This document shows positions 15,367 through 22,388 of a stretch of 26,908 bases of DNA, in pieces. Positions within the stretch are counted from its first letter, which is position 1. Every line of letters starts with the position of its first letter. The translations under genes and the position numbers were made by a program. The notes under the pieces are model-generated. The model was not told where the DNA came from and searched no databases. It worked only from the letters and a program-made list of their open reading frames with translations. Origin of the DNA: JBBSHS01 sp038232515 (lineage in GTDB: Bacteria > Actinomycetota > Acidimicrobiia > Acidimicrobiales > JAUJNH01); NCBI GenBank assembly GCA_038232515.1, contig JBBSHS010000031.1, positions 1 through 26,908 of the forward strand, written 5' to 3'.

Positions 15367-16308
15367 ATGGAGCGGGAACAGAGCAACAGGGCCATCGTCG
15401 CCGCTTTCGCCGCCAACCTCGGCATCGCCCTGGCCAAGCTGGTGGCCTTCCTCCTCACCGGCGCCGCCTCCATGCTGGCCGAGTCCGTCCACTCCCTGGC
15501 CGACACCGGCAACCAGGCCCTTCTCATCCTGGGCGGCCACAAGGCCGACCGGCCCCCGGACGAGCGCCACCCCTTCGGGCACGGCCAGGAGCGGTACTTC
15601 TGGGCCTTCGTCGTCGCTCTGGTGCTGTTCAGCGTCGGCTCGCTGTTCGCCCTGGACGAGGCCTACAACAAGTTGCGGCGGCCTCATCCGCTCGAACAGG
15701 TGCCGGTGGCCATCGTGGTCCTGCTCCTCAGCTGCGTACTCGAGTCCCTCTCACTGCGCACGGCGGTCGGCGAGGCCAGACGGGAGAAGCGGTCAACCGA
15801 GACGTGGTACCACTTCATCCGCCGCACCAAGACCCCCGAGCTCCCGGCCGTGCTCCTGGAGGACAGCGCCGCGCTCTGCGGGCTCAGCTTCGCCCTCGCC
15901 GGCGTGGTCCTGACCGAGGTCACGGGCAACCCGCGTTGGGACGCCGTGGGCGGCCTGGCCATTGGCGTTCTGCTGGCCGTGGTGGCCGGCATCCTGGCGA
16001 TCGAGATGAAGAGCTCTCTCATCGGCGAGGCCGCCGACCCTGAGGTGACCCGGCGCCTGAGGACCACCATCGAGGCAGACACCGTGGTCCGGCGCCTGAT
16101 CCACCTCCGGACCCTTCAACTGGGGCCCACGGACATCCTGGTGGCAGCCAAGATCGAGCTCGACCACGACCTCAGCATCGAGAAGCTGACCACCGCCATC
16201 GACAGGATCGAGGCGACCTTGCGGGCCGCCGAACCCATGGCCCGCCTCATCTTCATCGAGCCGGACGTGTTCCGCCGGGAATCGTCAGCCCCGGTGCCCG
16301 AGCCGTAG
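15367..16308 (+). CDS. Cation diffusion facilitator, ZnT9-like
   Basis: 313-residue proton-coupled divalent-metal exporter family protein (CDF/SLC30). The TM2 region has MLAESVHSLADTGNQ, giving candidate metal ligands His42 and Asp46. The loop HPFGHGQERYFW (68-79) is the family's strongest signature. The TM5 region has LLEDSAALCGL (163-173), where Glu165/Asp166 occupy the second ligand pair and depart from the usual DxxxD. About six membrane segments are visible, then a cytosolic domain from about 220 (VTRRLRTTIEADTVVRRLIHLR...). The HSLADTGNQ and LLEDSAAL pattern matches the ZnT9-like subgroup rather than zinc-exporting FieF/CzcD, so metal and direction are uncertain. Start ATG 15367; no clear ribosome-binding site. 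Converges on the DUF3151 gene (12 bp). Confidence 0.88.
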   Translation: MEREQSNRAIVAAFAANLGIALAKLVAFLLTGAASMLAESVHSLADTGNQALLILGGHKADRPPDERHPFGHGQERYFWAFVVALVLFSVGSLFALDEAYNKLRRPHPLEQVPVAIVVLLLSCVLESLSLRTAVGEARREKRSTETWYHFIRRTKTPELPAVLLEDSAALCGLSFALAGVVLTEVTGNPRWDAVGGLAIGVLLAVVAGILAIEMKSSLIGEAADPEVTRRLRTTIEADTVVRRLIHLRTLQLGPTDILVAAKIELDHDLSIEKLTTAIDRIEATLRAAEPMARLIFIEPDVFRRESSAPVPEP

Positions 16309-16320
16309 CCCCGACCGGTC

Positions 16321-16758
16321 TCAGGCACGGTCCCAGTCGGGGTCAAGTTGGCTCAAGAAGGTGGCGATGCGCTCGGCCTCGTCGGCCTCGTGGATGCGCG
16401 CCGCCTGGCGACCGAGGCCGTCGAGGGCCCTGAGAAAACCGCGGTTGGTCGGCCGGCCCCAGCGCACGTAGCCCGAGCCCCGCCACCCGGCGGCCCGAAG
16501 GGCATCGAGGCCGCGGTGGTAGCCCACCCGGCAGTACGCGTAGGTCTCGATGTCGTCTCGGCCCAGTTCCCCCAGTGCCGCCCAGGCGTCGACGAAGCGG
16601 GGGTGGTCGGCGGCCACGGCCTGCACCGCCGTACGCCGCTCGTCCACGTCGTCCACCGCCAAGGCGTCAGCCAGACGGGCGGCGGCGTCGGGCGGCGGCG
16701 CCGGGAGCACGGTCTCGGGGAGGCCGGTGGAGATGGTCACGGGGCGTTGGTCTGACAT
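16321..16758 (-). CDS. DUF3151 family protein
   Basis: 145 residues from ATG 16758. DUF3151 is a conserved actinobacterial family of unknown function (the mycobacterial Rv0360c type). Recognisable stretches: LPETVLPAPPPDAA, VAADHPRFVDAWAALGELGRD, YAYCRVGYHRGLDALRAAGWRGSG, and PTNRGFLRALDGLGRQAARIHEADEAERIATFLSQLDPD. The arrangement of helices resembles a tetratricopeptide-like repeat pair. No signal peptide or catalytic motif. The longer frame to 16905 is antisense to the HIT gene and is rejected. Only 28 bp separate its start from the divergent HIT start. Confidence 0.88.
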   Translation of the reverse strand: MSDQRPVTISTGLPETVLPAPPPDAAARLADALAVDDVDERRTAVQAVAADHPRFVDAWAALGELGRDDIETYAYCRVGYHRGLDALRAAGWRGSGYVRWGRPTNRGFLRALDGLGRQAARIHEADEAERIATFLSQLDPDWDRA

Positions 16759-16786
16759 GGCCAGATGCTGGCACGATCTCGGCCCC

Positions 16787-17206
16787 ATGGGCGACGGCTG
16801 CGTCTTCTGCTCGATCCTGGCCGGCGCCATCCCCACCCATCTCGTGCTCGACGAGCCGTTGGTGGCCGCCTTTCTCGATGCCCGACCCCTGTTCGACGGG
16901 CACACGCTGGTGGTGCCGCGGGCCCATCACGAGACCCTCACCGACCTACCGGGCGAGTTGGTCGGCCCCCTGTTCTCGGCCACCCAGCGGGTGGCCGTCG
17001 CCGTCCGCCAGGCCACGGCTGCGCAGGGCACGTTCGTGGCCATGAACAACCGGGTAAGCCAGTCGGTCCCGCACGTACACGTCCACGTGGTCCCGCGCAC
17101 CAAGGGCGACGGCCTACGCGGCTTCTTCTGGCCCCGCCACCGCTACGCCGCCGGGGTGGAGGAGCGGACTGCGGCCGCCATCCGGGGCGCCCTGGCCACC
17201 GGCTGA
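16787..17206 (+). CDS. HIT family nucleotide hydrolase/transferase
   Basis: 139 residues from ATG 16787. Histidine-triad enzymes cleave nucleoside phosphoramidates or dinucleotide polyphosphates. Visible: the zinc-associated CVFC near residues 5-8, the hinge HTLVVPRAHHETLTDL (39-53), NNRVSQSVPHVHVHVVPR with the triad His96-His98-His100, and a C-terminal GFFWPRHRY that replaces the usual Trp-containing tail. All three histidines are intact. Similar proteins are annotated as HIT or Hint hydrolases in actinobacteria; the exact substrate is unknown. It converges with the truncated S53 gene (20 bp gap). Confidence 0.92.
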   Translation: MGDGCVFCSILAGAIPTHLVLDEPLVAAFLDARPLFDGHTLVVPRAHHETLTDLPGELVGPLFSATQRVAVAVRQATAAQGTFVAMNNRVSQSVPHVHVHVVPRTKGDGLRGFFWPRHRYAAGVEERTAAAIRGALATG

Positions 17207-17226
17207 GCGGCGCGGAGGCTGGAGGG

Positions 17227-18198
17227 TCAGCTACAGCTGATGCGGCGGGAGAACCGGCCGGACGTGCACCTCACCGATCCGGTGGCCGAGCTGGTCAGGC
17301 CGCCGCTGGTGCCACCAACCGTGAACCACCCGGTCTGGCCCTGGTACGGGGTGGTGTCGTAAACGGCCACGCCCGAAGCGGGGTCGGCGTCAAGGGACAC
17401 GTCGGGGGTGGCCCGCCTGCCCCTGCAGCCGGCCTGCCCGTACTGGGAGAAGCCGGACTGGGCTGACACGGCCGTCTCGTAGGCACTGCAGCCGCCGCCA
17501 CCGCTGGTCCATGCCGTCTCCGACGAGAAGGCGCCCGAGCCGTCGAAGTGCAGCAGTGTCCCGCCCACCGAGATCACGTTGGGCGCGGCCGACGGGTAAT
17601 CGGCGGGCAGCCCGGCATCGCCTGCGGCCACGAAGAAACTGACCCCGCTGCGGCTGAAGTGTGAGTCGTAGGACGACTCGCCGGAGAACTCCGGACCACC
17701 CCAGCTGTTGGAGACGTAGCCAGCGTGGGCACTGGCGTAGTCCTCGGCCGTCATCAGGTTGGCGAACGAGCTGGTGGTCGCCTCCACGAGCAGGATCTTC
17801 GCTGCCGGCGCGATGGCGTGGGCCCACTGCACGTCGAGGCTGATCTCCAGCGCCCATCCTGCGTCGGTCGGCGGATGGATCGTTCCACCCGTCTGGTTCA
17901 CCCTGGAGAAGCACCCGCTGACCGTGCTGCAGGCCGGGAGCCCGTATTGGGAGCTGAAGCTGGCGAGGTCGGGCTCGGCCGTCGGGTCGCCGTAGGCGTC
18001 GACGATGGCGATGGTCTGACCGGCGCCGACGGTCTTCGCCGTGGGGAAGCCGTAAGCGGCCTGGATGGTGGCGGGGGCCAGACCGCTCGGGCCGGTCGTG
18101 GCGTCCGGCTGGGCCCCGTCGGCGGTGATGGCCGGCCAAGCCCGCCTCGCTGGGCAGGAAACCCCGCCAGACTGCAAACCACTGTCCAATCTGTTCAT
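17227..18198 (-). CDS. Truncated S53 (sedolisin-type) serine-carboxyl peptidase, likely a decaying gene
   Basis: 323 residues from ATG 18198. The core is clearly sedolisin-like: QTIAIVDAYGDPTAEPDLASF, WALEISLDVQWAHAIAP (Glu118 and Asp122 of the catalytic set), SNSWGGPEFSGE, GVSFFVAAGDAG (oxyanion Asp194), ISVGGTLL, and VGGTS with the nucleophile Ser298. After GTS the expected ASAPxWA helix is replaced by a short unrelated tail (SGGLTSSATGSVRCTSGRF), and the protein stops 25 residues later, so the C-terminal calcium-binding segment of this family is absent. No signal peptide precedes the mature-like start; only 52 bp separate it from tyrS. Both ends are therefore missing and activity is doubtful. 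An extension to 18366 overlaps tyrS and is rejected. Confidence 0.65.
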   Translation of the reverse strand: MNRLDSGLQSGGVSCPARRAWPAITADGAQPDATTGPSGLAPATIQAAYGFPTAKTVGAGQTIAIVDAYGDPTAEPDLASFSSQYGLPACSTVSGCFSRVNQTGGTIHPPTDAGWALEISLDVQWAHAIAPAAKILLVEATTSSFANLMTAEDYASAHAGYVSNSWGGPEFSGESSYDSHFSRSGVSFFVAAGDAGLPADYPSAAPNVISVGGTLLHFDGSGAFSSETAWTSGGGGCSAYETAVSAQSGFSQYGQAGCRGRRATPDVSLDADPASGVAVYDTTPYQGQTGWFTVGGTSGGLTSSATGSVRCTSGRFSRRISCS

Positions 18199-18250
18199 CG
18201 GCGACCAGGCGCCGGATCTGAGCGGTTCGCCCAAAGGCCCCGCCGGTGTG

Positions 18251-19552
18251 TCAGCCTGGCGGCCGGGGTGCCGGGACCATAGTCGGTCCCACCGCCCCTT
18301 CCACCACCAGAACGTGCTGGTCACGCCGGCCCCGCCGCAGGAGGACGAATCGCCCGTGCAGTGCATCGGCGGCGGTCAGGACCCGCTGGCCGTCGGTCTG
18401 GCGTCGGCCGTTGACGGAGACGCCTCCCTGGGCCAACAAGGTGGCCGACCGCCGGCGGGACTCACCGAAGGCCCGGGCGACTGCGTCGAGCAGCACCAAC
18501 CCGGTCCCGGGCAGGACCGAGGTCGGTGCGTCGGCCACCGCCGCCGTCAACGTTGCCTCATCCACCCCGGCAATCTCGGGGGTGAAGAGAGCGCCGGCGA
18601 CGTGTTCGGCCCGCCGGGCTGCTTCGGGTCCGTGGACCAGTGAGGTCACCTCCAGGGCCAACACCCGTTGTGCTTCACGGGCCTGGGGCCGCTCGGCGGT
18701 GGCCCGGTCGAGGTCGTCGATCCGCTGGCGGGCAAGATCGGTGAAGTAGCGGAGGTAGGCCCCGACCACCGAGTCCTGGCTGCGGAACAGGAACTGATAG
18801 AGCGCGTAGGGGGTCGTCCTGGCTGGGTCCAGCCATACGTTGCCCGACACGCTCTTGCCGAACTTGGTTCCGTCGGGCTTGACCACCAGAGGGCTGGTCA
18901 GACCGTAGGCCCGGCTGCCCCGCAGCCTGCGGATGAGGTCGATGCCCATGGTGATGTTGCCCCACTGGTCGCTGCCGCCCATCTGCACCGTGCAGCCGTA
19001 GCGGTCGTGGAGCTGTAGGAAGTCGTAGGCCTGCAGGAGCATGTAGCTGAACTCGGCGAAGCTGATCCCTCGGTCCTCGGCCTCGAACCGGGTCTTCACT
19101 GATTCCTTGGCCACCATCTGGTTGACCGTGAAGTGCTTGCCGACGTCTCGCAGGAACTCCAGGAGACCGACGTCCCACAGCCACTCACCGTTGTCGACCA
19201 GAAGGGCCCGGCCGCCGTCGAAGTCGACGAAGCGCTCGAGTTGGGCGCGGATGGCGGCCAGGTTGTGGGCCAGCTGGTCCCTGGTCAGCAGGTTGCGCTC
19301 GTCGGACCGGCCACCCGGGTCACCGATCATGCCGGTCCCACCCCCGGCGAGCAGGATGGGACGGTGACCGGCCCTCTGCATGCGGCGCAGGTTGCACAGC
19401 TGGAGCAGATTGCCGATGGTGAGCGAGTCAGCCGTGGGATCGAAGCCGATGTAGGCGCTGAGGCCGCCCCCGTCGATCAGCGCCGGGAGCTCGGGGTCGG
19501 TGACCTGATGGACGAGCCCACGCCAGGTCAGGTCTTCGAACAGGCCGGGCAC
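18251..19552 (-). CDS. tyrS: Tyrosyl-tRNA synthetase
   Basis: 433-residue class I aminoacyl-tRNA synthetase (TyrRS bacterial type) charging tRNA-Tyr. The Rossmann catalytic domain has the HIGH-equivalent FDPTADSLTIGN (38-48), AGGGTGMIGDPGGRSDERNLL (69-89, the ATP/tyrosine loop), the tyrosine-binding YMLLQAYDFLQLHDRYGC and QMGGSDQWGNI (190-200), and the KMSKS-equivalent KFGKS (230-234). The last about 70 residues form an S4 RNA-binding domain (LLAQGGVSVNGRRQTDGQRV). The GTG start at 19552 gives the standard N-terminus MPGLFEDLTWRGLVHQ. No T-box leader was recognisable in the 163 bp before it. It diverges from the phosphoribulokinase-like gene. Confidence 0.96.
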   Translation of the reverse strand: MPGLFEDLTWRGLVHQVTDPELPALIDGGGLSAYIGFDPTADSLTIGNLLQLCNLRRMQRAGHRPILLAGGGTGMIGDPGGRSDERNLLTRDQLAHNLAAIRAQLERFVDFDGGRALLVDNGEWLWDVGLLEFLRDVGKHFTVNQMVAKESVKTRFEAEDRGISFAEFSYMLLQAYDFLQLHDRYGCTVQMGGSDQWGNITMGIDLIRRLRGSRAYGLTSPLVVKPDGTKFGKSVSGNVWLDPARTTPYALYQFLFRSQDSVVGAYLRYFTDLARQRIDDLDRATAERPQAREAQRVLALEVTSLVHGPEAARRAEHVAGALFTPEIAGVDEATLTAAVADAPTSVLPGTGLVLLDAVARAFGESRRRSATLLAQGGVSVNGRRQTDGQRVLTAADALHGRFVLLRRGRRDQHVLVVEGAVGPTMVPAPRPPG

Positions 19553-19715
19553 GACCGGGGATCATCGCACGCCGGCGCTCCTTGTGGAGCCATCGAGTCG
19601 ACACGGATCCGCTACGTCAGCGCAGCCGCGAGGTGTTGGTGCGGGCCGGGAAGCGCCCCGAGCGGGCTGACGTGTACGGTCAGGTAGCGGCCTTGTCCAG
19701 AACGGCGGTAGGGAA

Positions 19716-20699
19716 ATGTTGCACAAGCAGATGAACATCCTGCGAGCGGGCCAGGCGGACGCAGGAAGCGAGAGCCTCCGTCCGGTCATGCTGGCCATCG
19801 CCGGCGACAGCGGGACGGGCAAGACGACCATCACGGCCGGGCTGGTCAAGGCTCTGGGCCATGACCGCATCACCTCCATCGGCGTCGACGACTACCACCG
19901 CTACGACCGGGAGGAGCGCAAGTCTCTCCCCTTCACGCCCCTGAGCCCGAAATGCAACTACATCGACATCATGGAACTGGACCTCCACCGCCTGGTGCTC
20001 GGCCAGCCCATCCTGAAGCCGGTCTATGACCACAGTTCGGGGAAGCTGGAACGCCCCGAGTACATCGAGCCACGCGAGTTCGTGATCGTCGAGGGACTGC
20101 TGCCCCTGCATACCCAGCTGTCCCGCTCGTGCTTCGACATCACGGTGTACATGGACCCCCCCGAGGACATCCGAATCGGCTGGAAGCTGGGCCGCGACAC
20201 CAAGAAGCGGGGCTACACCGAAGAGCAGGTCCGCGAGGAGCTGGCCCGGCGGGAGCCGGAGTCGACCGAGTTCATCCAGCCTCAGCGGGCCTTGGCCGAC
20301 ATCGTCATCCGGTTCTCCCACATCGAAGAGCGGGCCGAGGCCGCCGATGACCCGCTGAGCGCCACTTTGCTGCTCAGGCCCACGATCAACCACCCGGACC
20401 TGTCCACCGTCCTGGATAACGACAGCAGGCAGGCCATGCACCTCAAGCTCAGCAGGGACGAAGCCGGCCGGCCCGTCGACGCCGTCCACATCCACTCCTA
20501 CGCCGAGCCCGCCGTGACGAAGAAGGTGGAGCAGGCCATCTGGGGCCAACTCGGTGTCGACGAGCCCGTCCCCCAGTCACTCGGCTTGATCGAGGACGTG
20601 CGGGACGAGCCCCTGGCCCTGACCCAGCTCATCCTCCTCTACCACCTGATACAGGTGCAGAACGAGCTGACGAGGCCGGCGGCCGGCCCCGACGGTTAG
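19716..20699 (+). CDS. prk: Phosphoribulokinase/uridine kinase family, phosphoribulokinase-like
   Basis: 327 residues. Phosphoribulokinase makes ribulose-1,5-bisphosphate from ribulose-5-phosphate and ATP. The sequence follows the class II (plant/cyanobacterial) type closely: P-loop AGDSGTGKTT (29-38), VDDYHRYDREERK (57-69), LSPKCNYIDIMELDL (76-90), KPVYDHSSGKL (101-111), VIVEGLLPLH (123-132), and ITVYMDPPEDIRIGWKLGRDTKKRG (142-166). The P-loop Thr34 replaces the Cys that in plant and many cyanobacterial enzymes is redox-regulated. No RuBisCO gene is in view, so a Calvin-cycle role is only possible, and an uncharacterised sugar or nucleoside kinase role is the alternative. The start could also be ATG 19731. 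Symbol reflects similarity, not proven function. Confidence 0.8.
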   Translation: MLHKQMNILRAGQADAGSESLRPVMLAIAGDSGTGKTTITAGLVKALGHDRITSIGVDDYHRYDREERKSLPFTPLSPKCNYIDIMELDLHRLVLGQPILKPVYDHSSGKLERPEYIEPREFVIVEGLLPLHTQLSRSCFDITVYMDPPEDIRIGWKLGRDTKKRGYTEEQVREELARREPESTEFIQPQRALADIVIRFSHIEERAEAADDPLSATLLLRPTINHPDLSTVLDNDSRQAMHLKLSRDEAGRPVDAVHIHSYAEPAVTKKVEQAIWGQLGVDEPVPQSLGLIEDVRDEPLALTQLILLYHLIQVQNELTRPAAGPDG

Positions 20700-20724
20700 G
20701 TGGACGGCGCGATCACCGGGCGCC

Positions 20725-20753
20725 CTACCGGGGCTTCGCCCCCGACCGACGAG
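20725..20753 (+). repeat. REP-like inverted element, copy B
   Basis: 29-bp element with hairpin core GGGGC-TTC-GCCCC at 20730-20742. It matches the reverse complement of 2212-2240 at 28 of 29 positions. It lies in the 75-bp gap between the convergent prk-like and BI-1 genes, where it could help terminate both transcripts, though no T-run follows. Confidence 0.7.
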
Positions 20754-20756
20754 GGG

Positions 20757-20777
20757 GCGCCTAGCGCCTAGCGCCTA
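20757..20777 (-). repeat. Heptamer tandem repeat (TAGGCGC)x3
   Basis: Three perfect head-to-tail copies of GCGCCTA on the plus strand, read as TAGGCGC on the minus strand. The copy nearest the BI-1 gene supplies its TAG stop codon. The array directly adjoins REP-like copy B. Confidence 0.75.
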
Positions 20778-21494
20778 GCGACGACCGCCGTAGAGAAAGG
20801 CTAGAATGCGCAGCATCTCGAGGTAGACCAGGACGATGGCCGTGAGCATGGCGAACGCCGCGAACCATTCGCCTTCTACGGCCACGCCCAGTCGCTCGGA
20901 CTGCTCGACGTAGGAGAAGTCGACGAACAGGCTGATCACGCCGATGCCGAGGGCCACGATGCCGAAGATCAGGTACAACGGTGAGCCTACGTCGGACAGG
21001 GCCGGGATGTTCAGACCGATCATCGAGGCCACGGAGATGGTGATGAGGCCGACGGCGCCGACCATCGCCACGCTGGCCCATCGGGGCGTCACCTTGACCA
21101 GGCCCGTCCGGTAGGCCGCCAGACAGGCCACGAAGACACCACCGGTGAACAGGATGGCCAGGGGCACGATGCCGCCGAAGAAGCTGCTGTAGGCACGGGA
21201 CACCACTCCGAGCGCCAGGCCTTCGGCCACGGCGTAGACAGGGGCCAGGACCTTCGACCACATCGGCCGGAAGTACGAGGCGATGACGACGCCGAGGCCC
21301 ACGACGATGCCGGCGAAGCCGATGGCCGGGGGCAGGAAGGCGCCGGCCACCCCGCACACGACGACCAGGAAGAGGAGGCCGGCCAGTTTGTCGTACACGC
21401 CGGCGGCGGTGAATGTCGGTGCGCCGGGGACGGGCGCATAGCTCTGCGACAGCTTCTGGAAGCTGCGCTCCATGGTGGAGCTTCGAGTCGCCAT
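20775..21494 (-). CDS. Bax inhibitor-1/YccA family membrane protein
   Basis: 239 residues from ATG 21494, which has AAGGAG (21502-21507) 7 nt upstream, the clearest Shine-Dalgarno in the window. After a 45-residue cytosolic N-terminus (MERSFQKLSQSYAPVPGAPT), seven hydrophobic segments are visible, starting LAGLLFLVVVCGVAGAFL and ending FAAFAMLTAIVLVYLEMLRILAFLY, with the characteristic C-terminal EMLRILAFLYGGRR. Family members (TMBIM/BI-1, bacterial YetJ and YccA) act as membrane calcium-leak or protease-modulating proteins; its role here is unknown. The stop codon falls in the heptamer repeat. It may be transcribed with or after the SirB1-like gene 156 bp upstream. Confidence 0.9.
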   Translation of the reverse strand: MATRSSTMERSFQKLSQSYAPVPGAPTFTAAGVYDKLAGLLFLVVVCGVAGAFLPPAIGFAGIVVGLGVVIASYFRPMWSKVLAPVYAVAEGLALGVVSRAYSSFFGGIVPLAILFTGGVFVACLAAYRTGLVKVTPRWASVAMVGAVGLITISVASMIGLNIPALSDVGSPLYLIFGIVALGIGVISLFVDFSYVEQSERLGVAVEGEWFAAFAMLTAIVLVYLEMLRILAFLYGGRR

Positions 21495-21650
21495 TCGGGT
21501 GCTCCTTGTCGGGGGGTTGGAGGTCTCACCATTGTGCCACCCCGTCGCCCCAAGGACCCGTGCACCAGGCGATCGAAGTGCCAAGCCAGGCCATCGCCCC
21601 AGCCGGGCGGCCCCTGTGTCAAGACGAGATGAGGCCGGGCGGCGGCGCCG

Positions 21651-22349
21651 TCAGTTGAACGGGGCCCGGCGAGCCAGCACCTGGCGGCGGAGAACGCCCG
21701 GCGCTTCCTCCTCCACGCCCGGGATGGCGGCTCGTAGCCGGACCACCCAGTCCAGCCGGGTCAGATCGCCCTGGGCCAGTGCGGTCGAACGGAGGTTGGC
21801 GAGCAGCCGGGCCACGACCGCCCGAGGCTCCACCGGGTCGAGATACGAGGGCTGCCATGGGGCTTGACGGCCCAAGAGTGAGCGGAACCGGCTGCGGCAG
21901 GCGGCTTCGGTGACCTGCCGGCCGCCGTCGAAGGGGTCGAACAACGCTGCGGGCGGGGACGCGGCGCGCACGAGAAAGTGCCCGGGCATCCCGATGGGCT
22001 CAAAGGTCACGCCCAGCCGACGGCCGACGCCGATCGTCAACAAGGACAGAGTGATGGGGATGCCCACCCGCCGGTCAATCACGTCATCGAGATAGGAGTT
22101 CCGGGGGTCGTGGTAGCGGTCCTGGGTGGCGCCCGTGAATCCCAGGGTGTCGAACAGGTGGGTCAGGACGCCGGCGGCTGTCGGCATCGGGCAGGCGAGC
22201 GCCATGGCGTCCAGCCGACCGAGGTAGGCGTCGACGTCGAGCTCCTCATGAGCGTGCGCGGCCACCAGCAGGGCGGCCTCATCCAGGCGCCCGGCCAGGT
22301 CGGGCACGGGCCCCGACACCAATGCGAGGTAGCGGGCGGTCGGCGCCAT
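21651..22349 (-). CDS. SirB1/transglutaminase-like family protein
   Basis: 232 residues from ATG 22349; GAGGG lies 7-8 nt upstream. Begins AARYLALVSGPVPDLAGRLDEAALLVAAHAHEELDV-like and has the family hallmark FDTLGFTGATQDRYHDPRNSYLDDVIDRRVGIPITLSLL, then GRRLGVTFEPIGMPGHFLVR, FDPFDGGRQVTEAAC, and a C-terminal helical section VVARLLANLRSTALAQGD with a TPR-like character. In some SirB1 proteins this fold carries a papain-like Cys-His-Asp set; here Ser/Thr (PITLSL) lies where a Cys might act, so catalysis is doubtful. Unknown function. It diverges from the carboxyltransferase gene with only 39 bp between start codons. Confidence 0.82.
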   Translation of the reverse strand: MAPTARYLALVSGPVPDLAGRLDEAALLVAAHAHEELDVDAYLGRLDAMALACPMPTAAGVLTHLFDTLGFTGATQDRYHDPRNSYLDDVIDRRVGIPITLSLLTIGVGRRLGVTFEPIGMPGHFLVRAASPPAALFDPFDGGRQVTEAACRSRFRSLLGRQAPWQPSYLDPVEPRAVVARLLANLRSTALAQGDLTRLDWVVRLRAAIPGVEEEAPGVLRRQVLARRAPFN

Positions 22350-22355
22350 GGTGTA

Positions 22356-22377
22356 ACCCTCGCGCTCGGGAGAGGGT
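22356..22377. promoter_or_regulatory. Inverted repeat in the 39-bp divergent promoter gap
   Basis: ACCCTC (22356-22361) and GAGGGT (22372-22377) form 6-bp inverted arms with a 10-bp spacer, midway between the divergent SirB1-like and carboxyltransferase starts. On the minus strand the same GAGGGT serves as a ribosome-binding site 7 nt from ATG 22349. On the plus strand the other arm lies 11-12 nt before ATG 22389. It could be a shared operator or simply two purine-rich leaders. Confidence 0.35.
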
Positions 22378-22388
22378 CGGACCATTCG

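Noticed and set aside
19553..19715. Possible T-box leader before tyrS
   Set aside because: No T-box consensus (TGGNACCGCG-like) or specifier-loop stem was seen on the minus strand, and the gap looks like an ordinary divergent promoter region.
21978..22388. Large in-frame upstream extension of the carboxyltransferase gene
   Set aside because: It is antisense to the SirB1-like gene, whose family motifs are clear, and the extension resembles no carboxyltransferase N-terminus, so it does not restore the missing segment.
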